Positions 45,933-55,205 of a DNA stretch of 64,000 nucleotides are shown here, piece by piece; position 1 is the stretch's first letter, and each line of letters opens with the position of its first letter. The translations under genes were made by a program, and so were the position numbers. A model generated the notes under the pieces. It ran no database searches, was not told the origin of the DNA, and saw only the letters and a list, made by a program, of their open reading frames with translations. The stretch is from Pseudovibrio flavus (GTDB lineage Bacteria; Pseudomonadota; Alphaproteobacteria; Rhizobiales; Stappiaceae), in the NCBI RefSeq assembly GCF_009711345.1, contig NZ_SMMA01000064.1:248001-312000 (forward strand), in the 5' to 3' direction.

Positions 45933-48230
45933 TCAAGAATCCATGATTACTGAATCCAGCAGTTCTTCTAGGGCTTCAGGGTCTAGAGGCTTGGTAATAA
46001 AGCCATCTGCACCTGCCTTATGGGCCGCTTCTCGCGCTTCTGGCATAGCATCGGCTGTCACCGCGATGATGGGTATCGAGCCACCTTGGTGTTTTTCCAT
46101 CTCTCTAATACGGCGAATCGCTTCCAGCCCATCTAGGCCGGGCATATGAAGGTCCATCAACATCGCATCGAACGACCCGTCCTTAAAAGCTTCCAGAGCT
46201 TTGATACCATCAGGTACGATAGTCGCCTCGTATCCCATTTTACGCAGCAGTGCTTCGGTAAGTAAGCGGTTGATTTCATTGTCTTCTGCCACAAGGAAGT
46301 GCTTGCCGCGAACGTTCTTGCGTTTTGGCTGGCGCTCTTTGGGCGGTGCTTCAGCGGCAACCAGATCTTCTTTGGAGACGCCGCCATCACGTAACAAGCT
46401 GTGACTGATAGAAACTAGGGACGCACCTCTTACCGGCCGGATTAGGTAGGCGCCCGCCCCTGCATCATGCAGCCTTTCCAGTTGGTCACGCCTATGCGGC
46501 GGAACAAGAATAATGATCCGCGCTTGCGGAAGGCGAACCTGAATGGCTGCAATCCACCCAGCCGGATCGACCACAGCATCATAATCAAGCAAAATTCCAT
46601 CAACACCGGCGAGCAGATCATCAAGGTCGGGCGTGCGAGCGGGCAAAATGTCAACGTGGGCTCCGGCTTGCTCAAGGTCTTTCTTGAGCGTTGCCGCTTC
46701 AATGGTTTTGTCGGTTACGATCGCAAGGTGATTGTTTGATAGAGCCTGTGTAAGTGGCGGCTTCTCGCCCCTTGCTCGCTCTTCAACGGGCAAAGTGAGA
46801 ATAAAGTCTGCGCCCTTTCCGGGTGTACTGCGCGCTTTCAGGGAGCCGCCCATAAGGTCCGCAAGACGGCGGGAGATGGAAAGCCCAAGGCCGGTTCCGC
46901 CATGCTTTCGGGCGCGCCCTTCTTCGCCCTGCTCAAACTCGTTAAACAGGCGCGCAGCGTCCTTACTGTCAAAGCCTGGCCCACTGTCAGCTACGGTAAT
47001 TTGCAGCAGAGGATTGTTTTGCTCCGTGCGGGCATTGGGTAGGTAGATTGCTTCGACGCTAACCCCGCCTTCCTCGGTAAACTTGATCGCATTGCCGATC
47101 AGGTTGAACAAAATCTGGCGCAGGCGCGGGCCATCAATATTCACGCGGTTGTAGATGCTGCCTTCAATAAATGCCCCAATTTCCAGCCCCTTCTCGTGGG
47201 CACGAGGGGCAAGCAGCTCCACAGAGCGTTCTATGAGGGCGCGGATATCGGTCTCTTCTGGGTAGATCTCCAGCCGTCCCGCTTCAATCTTGGAGTAATC
47301 GAGAATTTCCTCGATAAGCAGTCGAAGTGCCTCTCCAGAGGTATGAACCGCCTCAAGATAGTTGCGTTGTTCCGGTGTAAGCCGGGTTTCTTCAAGCAGC
47401 CCTGTCATTCCCAAAATGCCGTTCAAGGGGGTGCGAATTTCATGGCTGACCATCGCCAGAAAACGGGATTTTGCTTCACTAGCGCTTGCTGCCTGATCGC
47501 GGTCTTCGCGAAGACGCGCTTCGGCTTGGCGGCGCGGTGTGATATCGCGCAGGATTGTCTGGATGATCGGCGCATCACCGCTGCCATCGCGGATGCTGAG
47601 GTTAAGCCGTGAGAACCAGCGAACCCCTTCGCGGGTTTCAAGCGGAATGTCAGAAAGCTCCTCCATTACATCGCGTTCGTGCTCGTTTATGTGGAGGCTT
47701 GCCGTTGGCAAGGTGAGCGGCGCGCCAATTTGCGGGCAATCCTCTCGCTTAAATACCTTATGCACGGCGTCATTTACATAAAGCACGCGCCCCGCCGCAT
47801 CACGGCGAATAACCATCGCTCCGAGGGCCTCTAACACCGAGCGGTGCCGATCATCAGCTTCTCGCAGCTCCCAAGCTGTATCCCGCTGAACTTCAAGCTC
47901 TTCTTCCAGTTGACGCACTTCACTGCGAATCTGGTCCATATTGCGTCGGGCTGTGAGGCCATAAGGAGCCGGAAACCAGCGAAACACGATAGCACCACAT
48001 GCAAATGCCAGAACAGGCGCTGCCATAGTGTAGGGAAACGGAGCAAGGCTAACGATTACGGAGACGAGAAAGCCGAGGGTTGCAGTAAAAACGGCCAGAA
48101 GCTTTAGAAGGCGCAGGTGTGAGCGCTCGGGAAGAGATGCCCGCAAAGCCTCTGGCGGTTCAGCGTGTTGCCCGTTCAGGTCCCACTGGTCTTTGGAGGG
48201 CTTGGAAGCTTTTGGCATTACATGAATCAA
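45933..48230 (-). CDS. Hybrid histidine kinase (PAS, HisKA, HATPase, two receiver-type domains)
   Basis: Membrane sensor kinase of 765 residues: two transmembrane segments (about 42-62 and 68-87), a coiled stretch, a PAS domain (about 122-245), then HisKA with MVSHEIRTPLNG (His near residue 262), and the ATPase with NLIGNAIKF, DSGPGF and GGTGLGLSIS. After it comes a degenerate receiver-like domain (LAIVTDKT... LLDYDAV) in which the usual lysine is replaced by Arg (YLIRPV). The last domain is a normal receiver with VAEDNEINRLL and phospho-acceptor Asp in MLMDLHMPG near 688. No response regulator gene is next to it. The signal is unknown. It follows comM by 70 nt on the same strand. Confidence 0.92.
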   Translation of the reverse strand: MIHVMPKASKPSKDQWDLNGQHAEPPEALRASLPERSHLRLLKLLAVFTATLGFLVSVIVSLAPFPYTMAAPVLAFACGAIVFRWFPAPYGLTARRNMDQIRSEVRQLEEELEVQRDTAWELREADDRHRSVLEALGAMVIRRDAAGRVLYVNDAVHKVFKREDCPQIGAPLTLPTASLHINEHERDVMEELSDIPLETREGVRWFSRLNLSIRDGSGDAPIIQTILRDITPRRQAEARLREDRDQAASASEAKSRFLAMVSHEIRTPLNGILGMTGLLEETRLTPEQRNYLEAVHTSGEALRLLIEEILDYSKIEAGRLEIYPEETDIRALIERSVELLAPRAHEKGLEIGAFIEGSIYNRVNIDGPRLRQILFNLIGNAIKFTEEGGVSVEAIYLPNARTEQNNPLLQITVADSGPGFDSKDAARLFNEFEQGEEGRARKHGGTGLGLSISRRLADLMGGSLKARSTPGKGADFILTLPVEERARGEKPPLTQALSNNHLAIVTDKTIEAATLKKDLEQAGAHVDILPARTPDLDDLLAGVDGILLDYDAVVDPAGWIAAIQVRLPQARIIILVPPHRRDQLERLHDAGAGAYLIRPVRGASLVSISHSLLRDGGVSKEDLVAAEAPPKERQPKRKNVRGKHFLVAEDNEINRLLTEALLRKMGYEATIVPDGIKALEAFKDGSFDAMLMDLHMPGLDGLEAIRRIREMEKHQGGSIPIIAVTADAMPEAREAAHKAGADGFITKPLDPEALEELLDSVIMDS

Positions 48231-48303
48231 CCCATTGAGAAATTAAGGATAGAATGGGAGAAAATGCGTAAAGAAAGCTTTGAGGTAGCCCAATTGAACT
48301 CCC

Positions 48304-49827
48304 TCATGCCATTAAAAGTTCAGCGCCTTGGCGATAACTTAAAGCTTCGGCCAAATGGTTTCGGTGAACACTTTCGCAGTCTTCCAAGTCGGCAAGAGTG
48401 CGCGCTACTTTAAGGATGCGGTGGTATCCACGAGCAGAAAAGCCTTTCTTTTCAGCAACGGCGTAGAGCAGTTTCTTTCCTTCCGCATCTGGCTCTGCAA
48501 TGCTTTCAATTAGTTGAGCGCCCGCTTGGGCGTTGGTCAAAATAGAAAGGCCAAGAGCTTTAAAGCGTGCTTTTTGGCGTTTGCGGGCTGCTCTCACCCG
48601 TTCTGCAACCACGGCAGAAGGTTCATTATGGGTGGTATCAATGAGATCCTGCGCAGCAACAGCAGGAACATCGATTTGTAGGTCAATGCGGTCAAGAAAT
48701 GGGCCGGAAACGCGGGCCTGATAATCAGCGGAGCAACGATCGCCTCTCCTGCATGTATGGCCGGGTTCTCCGGCATAGCCACAACGGCATGGGTTCATTG
48801 CTGCAATGATCTGAACCTGACTGGGATAGCTGACACGGTGATTGGCGCGCACAATGGTCGCTTCGCCGCTTTCAATCGGTTGGCGCAAACTATCGAGTAC
48901 CTGCGGGTTAAACTCTGGCAGCTCGTCTAGAAACAACACGCCATTGTGGGCAAGAGAGACCTCCCCCGGCTTTGCACTGATACCGCCGCCCACCAAGGCG
49001 GGCATAGATGCAGAATGATGCGGTGAGCGAAACGGCCTGATATCGCTGAGCTGCCCCTCTTTTAGTTCACCGGCAATGGAAGCGATCATCGATACTTCCA
49101 AAAGCTCTTTGGGTTCCAACGGCGGCAACAGTGAAGGCAGCCTTTTGGCCAGCATAGACTTTCCGGAACCTGGAGGTCCGACCATAAGCAGGTTATGTCC
49201 GCCAGCTGCAGCAATCTCAAGAGTTCGCTTGGCGCTCTCCTGCCCGCGTATTTCGCTAAGGTCCGGCAGGCTTTTGCGGCTGACGGGTGCACTGGGGCGC
49301 GGGGCTGCAAGAACCTGATTGCCTTTGAAGTGATTGGAAAGCTCAATCAAATTCCCGGCAGCAAGAACGGCGATGTCATTTCCTGCCCATGCCGCTTCAC
49401 TACCGCACTGGGACGGGCATATGAGGCCCTTCCCCATACCGTTGGCGGAAATAGCTGCGGGCAGAGCACCGTTAACAGGACAAATCCGGCCATCCAGAGA
49501 TAACTCGCCAATAACGACATATTCTGCAAGCTCTTCTGGAGGGATGAGCCCCATGGCACTCATGAGCCCTAAGGCTATTGGGAGATCGTAATGCGACCCT
49601 TCCTTTGGCAGATCGGCGGGAGCAAGATTAATCGTAACGCGCTTGGCAGGCAGAGCGAGGCCGGAAGATAGGAGCGCTGAGCGCACCCTCTCCCTGCTTT
49701 CAGCAACAGCTTTGCTAGGAAGCCCCACGATGGAAAACTGCACAGAACCAGGTCCAATTTGGACCTGTACATCAACGGGTACCGCATCAATGCCTTGAAA
49801 GGCGACTGTGGTAATCCGAGAAAACAT
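48304..49827 (-). CDS. comM: YifB/ComM family Mg-chelatase-like AAA ATPase
   Basis: Hexameric helicase-like ATPase; ComM promotes branch migration during natural transformation in other bacteria. The N-terminal domain contains VQIGPGSVQFSIVGLPSKAV, a ChlI-like part holds Walker A GPPGSGKSM (near residue 217), Walker B VLFLDELPEF and RQPIESGEATIVR. A zinc-ribbon-like AMNPCRCGYAGEPGHTCRRGDRC segment (split here as conserved Cys residues around 350-375) follows, then the C-terminal Mg_chelatase_C. It ends 70 nt before the kinase gene and is separated from gshB by a terminator. Confidence 0.94.
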   Translation of the reverse strand: MFSRITTVAFQGIDAVPVDVQVQIGPGSVQFSIVGLPSKAVAESRERVRSALLSSGLALPAKRVTINLAPADLPKEGSHYDLPIALGLMSAMGLIPPEELAEYVVIGELSLDGRICPVNGALPAAISANGMGKGLICPSQCGSEAAWAGNDIAVLAAGNLIELSNHFKGNQVLAAPRPSAPVSRKSLPDLSEIRGQESAKRTLEIAAAGGHNLLMVGPPGSGKSMLAKRLPSLLPPLEPKELLEVSMIASIAGELKEGQLSDIRPFRSPHHSASMPALVGGGISAKPGEVSLAHNGVLFLDELPEFNPQVLDSLRQPIESGEATIVRANHRVSYPSQVQIIAAMNPCRCGYAGEPGHTCRRGDRCSADYQARVSGPFLDRIDLQIDVPAVAAQDLIDTTHNEPSAVVAERVRAARKRQKARFKALGLSILTNAQAGAQLIESIAEPDAEGKKLLYAVAEKKGFSARGYHRILKVARTLADLEDCESVHRNHLAEALSYRQGAELLMA

Positions 49828-49949
49828 TTAGCCCTCCCCAACGGCCATCTCACTATCCTTGATGGCAAGTTTAGGTCCTCGGTAGGCCTGTTGGGCAGCC
49901 GCATAAACTGCGGGCACATCTACTGCCTAAAGGGGATTGAGGAGTTAAA

Positions 49950-49987
49950 CAAAAAAAGCCGCCCTTTGCGCAGGCAACGGGCGGCTT
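49950..49987 (-). terminator. Intrinsic terminator after gshB
   Basis: A 9-bp stem, AAGCCGCCC (49956-49964) with GGGCGGCTT (49979-49987); on the minus strand a TTTTTTT run follows. It lies 23 bp past the gshB stop and separates it from comM. Confidence 0.92.
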
Positions 49988-50010
49988 GAATTTTGGAATT
50001 TTGAGGTCGG

Positions 50011-50961
50011 TTAGTTTGCAGCGCGGCGCTTTTCTTCCAGCACATTCCAGACGGTCGCAGCAACATCAGGGCCGCCGAGCCTTTGAATGGCGCGGATACC
50101 AGTTGGCGCTGTGACGTTGATCTCGGTCAGATAACCGTCAATCACGTCGATACCCACCAGAATAAGCCCCTTTTCTTTCAAGGAAGGGCCAAGGCGTGCG
50201 CAAATTTCGCGCTCGCGTTCTGTAAGATCGCTGTCTTTTGGCGAGCCGCCTCTAACCATGTTTGAGCGAAGATCACCTTCGGCCGGAACGCGGTTCACAG
50301 CACCGGCAAACTCTCCATCAACAAGCAGAATACGCTTGTCGCCATGCTTTACATTCGGCAGGAACTCCTGAATGACCCAAGGTTCGCGGAAAGTCACGGA
50401 GAAAAAGTCGTAAAGAGAACCGTAGTTAAGGTCGTCCTTGGTGACACGGAACACCGCAGCACCGCCGTGACCAAACAACGGCTTCATAACGATATCGCCG
50501 TACTGCTCGCGGAAGAGGTCAATCTCGCTTTTGCTATGAGTGATGAGCGTTGCAGGCATTAGATCTGCAAACTCGGTCACAAACAGCTTTTCTGGAGCGT
50601 TGCGCACGTGAACAGGGTCGTTCACCACCAAGGTTTTCGGATGGATTTTTTGAAGAAGGTGGGTCGCAGCGATGTAGGCAAGATCAAACGGCGGATCCTG
50701 ACGCATGAGCACGATATCCATATCGCTCATGTCAACGCGAACTGGCTCGCCAAAGGAGTAATGGTTACCCGGTTCATCGCGTACCGTGACTGGTTCTACA
50801 ACACACATAACCTTGTCGCCCCACAGCGCCAAACGGTCCGGTGTGTAATGAAAAAGTTCGTGTCCGCGTGCTTGCGCTTCCAGCATCAGTGCAAAAGCAC
50901 TGTCGCCAGCGATATTGATGGTCGAGATATGATCCATTTGAACAGCGACACGAAGGGACAT
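50011..50961 (-). CDS. gshB: Glutathione synthetase
   Basis: Joins glycine to gamma-glutamylcysteine with ATP. The protein of 316 residues begins [23 protein letters not shown]-grasp features include the loop [15 protein letters not shown], with conserved lysine and glycines, VQIFRE-like [13 protein letters not shown] and the metal-binding [17 protein letters not shown] near the end. The start is ATG at 50961 with GGAG 7 nt upstream; the open frame runs to 51018. It is the last gene of rsmI-yraN-gshB, a typical alphaproteobacterial arrangement. Confidence 0.95.
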   Translation of the reverse strand: MSLRVAVQMDHISTINIAGDSAFALMLEAQARGHELFHYTPDRLALWGDKVMCVVEPVTVRDEPGNHYSFGEPVRVDMSDMDIVLMRQDPPFDLAYIAATHLLQKIHPKTLVVNDPVHVRNAPEKLFVTEFADLMPATLITHSKSEIDLFREQYGDIVMKPLFGHGGAAVFRVTKDDLNYGSLYDFFSVTFREPWVIQEFLPNVKHGDKRILLVDGEFAGAVNRVPAEGDLRSNMVRGGSPKDSDLTEREREICARLGPSLKEKGLILVGIDVIDGYLTEINVTAPTGIRAIQRLGGPDVAATVWNVLEEKRRAAN

Positions 50962-51073
50962 CACAAACTCCATTTGTGGCTTCGGACAAAGCGAAGCATC
51001 GGCAATTAGCACATGCACATATGAGCCCGCCTAGGCGGTTTGTCCATGGCACTATAAAAAAATCTTCGTGAGG

Positions 51074-51514
51074 CTAAAGAAAGTCGCTTTGAAAAAAGTT
51101 GGGCAGGTGCTCTGGGCGCAGCGCGTTATCAAGCACCATCGCATCAAAGCGCAAGGTCAGTTTGTTAAAGTCTTCCAGCGCATCACCGTTGCTGGCTACC
51201 CAATGACGGGCAGCATTTGCAATGCGGGTTTGATTGCGCTGAGAAATAGCTTCGATGGCGAGATCACGGGTTTTGCGGGCTTTGACCTCGATAAAGGCAA
51301 GACATGCGCCGCGGCGGGCAATGATGTCGATTTCACCGCCCTTTGCCTTGTAACGGGTCTCTAAAATGCGCCAGTAATTGCGGCGAAGGTAGGCTGCACA
51401 GCACTGCTCTGCCATCAAGCCTTTGTGGTAGGCCTGCTTGCGCGCCAGTGTCGTGTGCCTGAGGGTACTGTGCCAGTTAGTCCTCGGCATCTCCAGAGTG
51501 AGAGAATTCAGCAT
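51074..51514 (-). CDS. YraN family (UPF0102) endonuclease-like protein
   Basis: A 146-residue protein with an endonuclease fold related to Holliday-junction resolvases. GLMAEQCCAAYLRRNYWRIL is the N-terminal helix; the probable metal-binding residues lie in GGEIDIIAR and FIEVKARK, matching the family's D...ExK arrangement. Its function is unproven. The ATG at 51514 has GGAG 10 nt upstream; an ATG at 51490 is possible. The start overlaps rsmI by 38 nt, so it is translationally coupled. In E. coli yraN also sits near rsmI and lpoA. Confidence 0.9.
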   Translation of the reverse strand: MLNSLTLEMPRTNWHSTLRHTTLARKQAYHKGLMAEQCCAAYLRRNYWRILETRYKAKGGEIDIIARRGACLAFIEVKARKTRDLAIEAISQRNQTRIANAARHWVASNGDALEDFNKLTLRFDAMVLDNALRPEHLPNFFQSDFL

Positions 51515-52406
51515 CCTGCTTTAGCTCCAAAGCCCGTGCATAGATCAGTTTTCTGTCACCGCCCGTCAGCTTTGCAACATGTTTTGCAGCAGCGCTTACA
51601 GGCATTGTTTGCAGGGATTCTCGCAGAAGTGCACTGATATCAAGCGTTTCACTTGCCCGCTTTTCCCCCGGCGCGATCATTATAACCAATTCGCCCTTCA
51701 CCGTGTTCTCCGAAAACAAAGAGGCAAGTTCCCGGAGGGTGCCGCGCTTGAATTCCTCAAATTTCTTGGTGAGTTCGCGGGCAACAACAGCTTCCCTGTC
51801 TGGGCCCAGAATTTGCGCCATATCGCCAAGGCTAGAGCCAACGCGGTGCGGGCTTTCATAAAGAACAAGAGTGCCAGCCTGTTCGCTTAGCTCTTCCAAT
51901 CTTTTACGCCGTGCGCCGCTTTTGTGTGGCAAAAACCCGGCAAACACCACCATATCGGAAGGAAGGCCAGAAGCCACAATGCCGGTGAGCATGGCAGATG
52001 CGCCCGGTATCGGAACAACTTTGTGACCAGCTTCCAAAAGAGCGCGCACAAGCTGGTAGCCCGGATCTGAAATGAGAGGCGTGCCCGCGTCAGAAACCAG
52101 CGAGACGATTTTGCCTTCTGCAAGCGCTGCCTCAATACGCGGGCGCTGCCGTTCGCCGTTGTGTTCATGATACGGGATCATCTGAGTTCGGATGCCGAAG
52201 CGGTGCAAAAGACCGCCCGTCACGCGGGTGTCTTCGCAGGCAATCAAATCGCTTGCCGCTAGAGTTTCGAGCGCGCGGATGGTGATATCACCCAAGTTTC
52301 CGATGGGCGTGGAGACGATGTAAAACCCCGCTTCGATCGGCTTTGCCTCAAAAGTGGTGGCGCCAATCGAGTAGTTGGTGTGACCTTTTTCGTGTGGGGC
52401 TTGCAT
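51477..52406 (-). CDS. rsmI: 16S rRNA 2'-O-methyltransferase RsmI
   Basis: Methylates the 2'-hydroxyl of C1402 in 16S rRNA with SAM, helping decoding accuracy. The tetrapyrrole methylase fold shows IVSTPIGNLGDITIRALE at the start, CEDTRVTGGLLHRFGI, SLVSDAGTPLISDPGYQL and PIPGASAMLTGIVASGL. Length 309 is normal. It is divergent from the LpoA-like gene with about 220 bp between start codons and leads rsmI-yraN-gshB. The upstream DNA is AT-rich, consistent with a bidirectional promoter. Confidence 0.95.
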   Translation of the reverse strand: MQAPHEKGHTNYSIGATTFEAKPIEAGFYIVSTPIGNLGDITIRALETLAASDLIACEDTRVTGGLLHRFGIRTQMIPYHEHNGERQRPRIEAALAEGKIVSLVSDAGTPLISDPGYQLVRALLEAGHKVVPIPGASAMLTGIVASGLPSDMVVFAGFLPHKSGARRKRLEELSEQAGTLVLYESPHRVGSSLGDMAQILGPDREAVVARELTKKFEEFKRGTLRELASLFSENTVKGELVIMIAPGEKRASETLDISALLRESLQTMPVSAAAKHVAKLTGGDRKLIYARALELKQDAEFSHSGDAED

Positions 52407-52628
52407 TGCTCTCTCTTTCTTGAACGCGCTCGGGTTTTACACAAGCGTAGGCGCAGATTTAACGAACTCCGGCCTTTCCCGCCAGATTTGAGAGGCAATT
52501 TTTGTGCAGGAACCGCAAAAAATATAAGAAAGCGATAGAGTAAGCGCTGTAATCACGGTTAATGATCTATAACAATAATAGGTGTGGGGCCTCGAACCGC
52601 TGCACAGGCTGAAGAAACTAAGGACATT

Positions 52629-53861
52629 ATGGTGAAAGACAATCGGGCGAAGACGAGACGTATCTTCAAGCACCTTTCTACCACGCTGGTTGTCGGCGCG
52701 GCGCTCGCTCTTGCCGGCTGTATGAATTCCACAAGCTCGTACTATCCGGGTTCTTATCCGGGCGGCTTTAACGGCTACCCGCAGCAGGGTCAAACCCAGC
52801 AGCCAACAGGTCAGACCATTGGCAATGGTTCTGTAAAGGTTGCACTATTGCTGCCGTTTTCCGGTGAAGGTGCAAGTGCTGCATCTGTAGCGACACTGTT
52901 TCAGAACTCTGCGCAGATGGCTCTTTCGGACTTTCCGGGTGCTGACCTTCAGATTCTCGTGAAGGACACCGCAGGCACTGCTGATGGTGCTCGTGTTGCT
53001 GCTGAAACCGCTGTGCAGGAAGGTGCGGAGCTGGTGATCGGCCCTGTTTTTGCTGATGCTGTGCGCGGTGCAAGCCAGGTTACCCGCCGTTCTGGCGTGC
53101 CAATGGTTGCGTTTTCAACGGACGTGAACGTGGCTGACCAAGGCACCTACTTGCTAAGCTACCTGCCACAATCCGACGTGAACCGCGTTGTAAGCTATGC
53201 GATTGAACAAGAGCGTCAGTCCTTCTCCGCTTTGCTGCCGGATAATTCCTACGGCGCAGTTGTTGAAGCCACCTTCCGTCAGGCAGTCGGTAATGCCGGT
53301 GGACGTGTGGTCGCCATTGAGCGGTACACCCCGGGCAATGCGGAAAGCATCCGCGAAAAGGTGATGAGCCTCAGCCGTTCTGTCTCTCAGGTTGATACGC
53401 TTTACATCCCTGAGGGCGGTGCGGTCCCATCCTACGCCATGCAGGTGATGACAGAAATCGGCGCAAATGTCGGTGAAGTTAAGCTGATCGGCAGCGGCCT
53501 TTGGAATACTCCTGAAGTGCTGAGTTCGCCTTTCCTTGTTGGCGCTTGGTTCCCGGGTCCTGATAACCGCAGCTTCGACCAGTTTGCAGAGCGCTACGCT
53601 CAGACTTATGGCAGCAAACCAGCGCGCAACGCTTCTCTTGCCTATGATGCGACAATCCTTGCTGCAGGACTTGTAAAGTCCGCAGGTCCTGATCGCTTCT
53701 CAGAGCGCATCCTGACCAACCGCGACGGTTTCCTTGGTATCGACGGTGTGTTCCGTTTCAACCGCTATGGTCACAGTGACCGCGGCTTGGCCATTTACAC
53801 GCCAAAGGGACATGGGGAAGTTGAAGTGTTGGCTGCTGCGCCGCGCTCCTTTGCCCTTTAA
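52629..53861 (+). CDS. LpoA-like penicillin-binding protein activator (lipoprotein)
   Basis: Outer-envelope lipoprotein with a periplasmic-binding-protein fold that resembles the C-terminal domain of LpoA, an activator of PBP1A. A signal with lipobox ALALAGC (Cys about residue 31) is followed by a glycine/tyrosine/proline-rich linker (about 33-70) and the type 1 binding domain beginning VKVALLLPFSGEG. LVIGPVFADAVRG, FSALLPDNSYG and ASLAYDATILAAG are family-like segments. I start at ATG 52629 (410 residues); AAGGA lies just upstream. Divergent from rsmI, as in many proteobacteria. A PBP1-type enzyme is also in this window; a link is by analogy. Confidence 0.87.
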   Translation: MVKDNRAKTRRIFKHLSTTLVVGAALALAGCMNSTSSYYPGSYPGGFNGYPQQGQTQQPTGQTIGNGSVKVALLLPFSGEGASAASVATLFQNSAQMALSDFPGADLQILVKDTAGTADGARVAAETAVQEGAELVIGPVFADAVRGASQVTRRSGVPMVAFSTDVNVADQGTYLLSYLPQSDVNRVVSYAIEQERQSFSALLPDNSYGAVVEATFRQAVGNAGGRVVAIERYTPGNAESIREKVMSLSRSVSQVDTLYIPEGGAVPSYAMQVMTEIGANVGEVKLIGSGLWNTPEVLSSPFLVGAWFPGPDNRSFDQFAERYAQTYGSKPARNASLAYDATILAAGLVKSAGPDRFSERILTNRDGFLGIDGVFRFNRYGHSDRGLAIYTPKGHGEVEVLAAAPRSFAL

Positions 53862-53884
53862 CCAAGCGGCTCCTTAAGTTTGTG

Positions 53885-53917
53885 AAAGCCCGGTCTGATC
53901 ATCAGGCCGGGCTTTTT
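53885..53917 (+). terminator. Intrinsic terminator after the LpoA-like gene
   Basis: AAAGCCCGG (53885-53893) pairs with CCGGGCTTT (53907-53915), and the stem extends inward with one G-T pair; TTTTT follows. It starts 24 bp after the stop codon. Confidence 0.93.
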
Positions 53918-53996
53918 CGTGCAATATCCCTGATGATTTTTCTTTTCTAAGGGGTTAGAAAGACGGCAAACACGGTGCGGGGATACGGAGAAACTG

Positions 53997-55205
53997 ATGC
54001 TGTCCAACAAGCGCATTCTACTCATCATCACTGGCGGAATTGCCTGCTACAAAACGCTGGATCTCATCCGTCGTTTAAAGGAGCGCGGCGCTCATGTTCG
54101 TGCGGTGATGACGAATGGTGCAACCCAGTTTGTAACCCCGCTTACAGTGGGTGCGCTAACTGGCGGCAAGGTGTTTACCGAACTGTTTGACCGCGAAGCC
54201 GAGCACGATGTTGGCCATATCCGCCTTTCCCGTGAAGCAGACCTTCTGGTTGTCGCGCCCGCAACGGCCAATATGATGGCCAAGATGGCCCATGGCCTTG
54301 CTGACGACCTTGCCTCTTGTGTGCTGCTTGCAACCGATAAGCCGGTGCTAATCGCTCCTGCCATGAACTCCCGCATGTGGTCTCACCCAGCTACGCAGCG
54401 CAATCTTGCGCAGCTCGCTTCTGACGGTATCAACTTTGTTGGGCCTAACGCCGGTGAAATGGCGGAAAGCGGCGAGGCTGGTTTTGGACGCATGTCCGAA
54501 CCTATGGAAATTCTTGCAGCTATCGAAGCGTTGCTTACGCCGGTCAACAAGCCGCTTTCTGGAAAAACAGCAGTGGTGACATCTGGCCCAACCCATGAGC
54601 CGATCGATCCGGTACGCTATATCGCCAACCGTTCCTCCGGTAAGCAGGGCCACGCGATTGCACAGGCGCTGGCGGATGCTGGGGCATCTGTCACGCTGGT
54701 TTCAGGTCCTGTTACTATTCCTGACCCGAAGGGCGTGAATGTGGTGCATGTGGAATCGGCACGGGATATGCAAAAGGCAGTTGAAGCAGCGCTTCCTGCT
54801 GATATTGCGGTGATGGCGGCAGCCGTTGCCGACTGGCGCACCTCCAACGAAGGTGGTCAGAAAATCAAGAAGGATGGTAGCGGCCTTCCTCCAGCACTCT
54901 CCCTTGTCGAGAACCCGGATATTCTATCCGGCGTTGGTAATCACGGCGAAAAACGACCGGGTTTGGTGGTTGGTTTCGCAGCCGAAACGCAAAACCTTAT
55001 CGATAACGCGACTGGTAAATTGAAGCGTAAAGGTGCCGACTGGATCGTTGCGAACGATGTAAGCCCTGAGAACAACGTCATGGGCGGCGACAACAACACC
55101 GTCCGCATCGTTTCTCATGACGGCGTTGAAGACTGGCCGAAAATGGATAAGGGCGCAGTCGCTCAAAAGCTGGTCGAAAAGATCATCGACAAGGTCACCA
55201 GTTAA
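53997..55205 (+). CDS. coaBC: Bifunctional phosphopantothenoylcysteine decarboxylase/synthetase
   Basis: Makes 4'-phosphopantetheine in coenzyme A synthesis. The flavoprotein decarboxylase half (CoaC) has LIITGGIACYKTLDLI, VGHIRLSREAD with the catalytic histidine, and APAMNSRMW with the substrate-binding loop. The synthetase half (CoaB) has VTSGPTHEPIDPVRYIANRSSGKQG, about residue 185, and the Lys-rich KIKKDGSGLPPALSL. Length 402. It is convergent with the GMC gene: both stop codons share the palindromic TTAA at 55202-55205, with no room for a terminator between them. Confidence 0.96.
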   Translation: MLSNKRILLIITGGIACYKTLDLIRRLKERGAHVRAVMTNGATQFVTPLTVGALTGGKVFTELFDREAEHDVGHIRLSREADLLVVAPATANMMAKMAHGLADDLASCVLLATDKPVLIAPAMNSRMWSHPATQRNLAQLASDGINFVGPNAGEMAESGEAGFGRMSEPMEILAAIEALLTPVNKPLSGKTAVVTSGPTHEPIDPVRYIANRSSGKQGHAIAQALADAGASVTLVSGPVTIPDPKGVNVVHVESARDMQKAVEAALPADIAVMAAAVADWRTSNEGGQKIKKDGSGLPPALSLVENPDILSGVGNHGEKRPGLVVGFAAETQNLIDNATGKLKRKGADWIVANDVSPENNVMGGDNNTVRIVSHDGVEDWPKMDKGAVAQKLVEKIIDKVTS

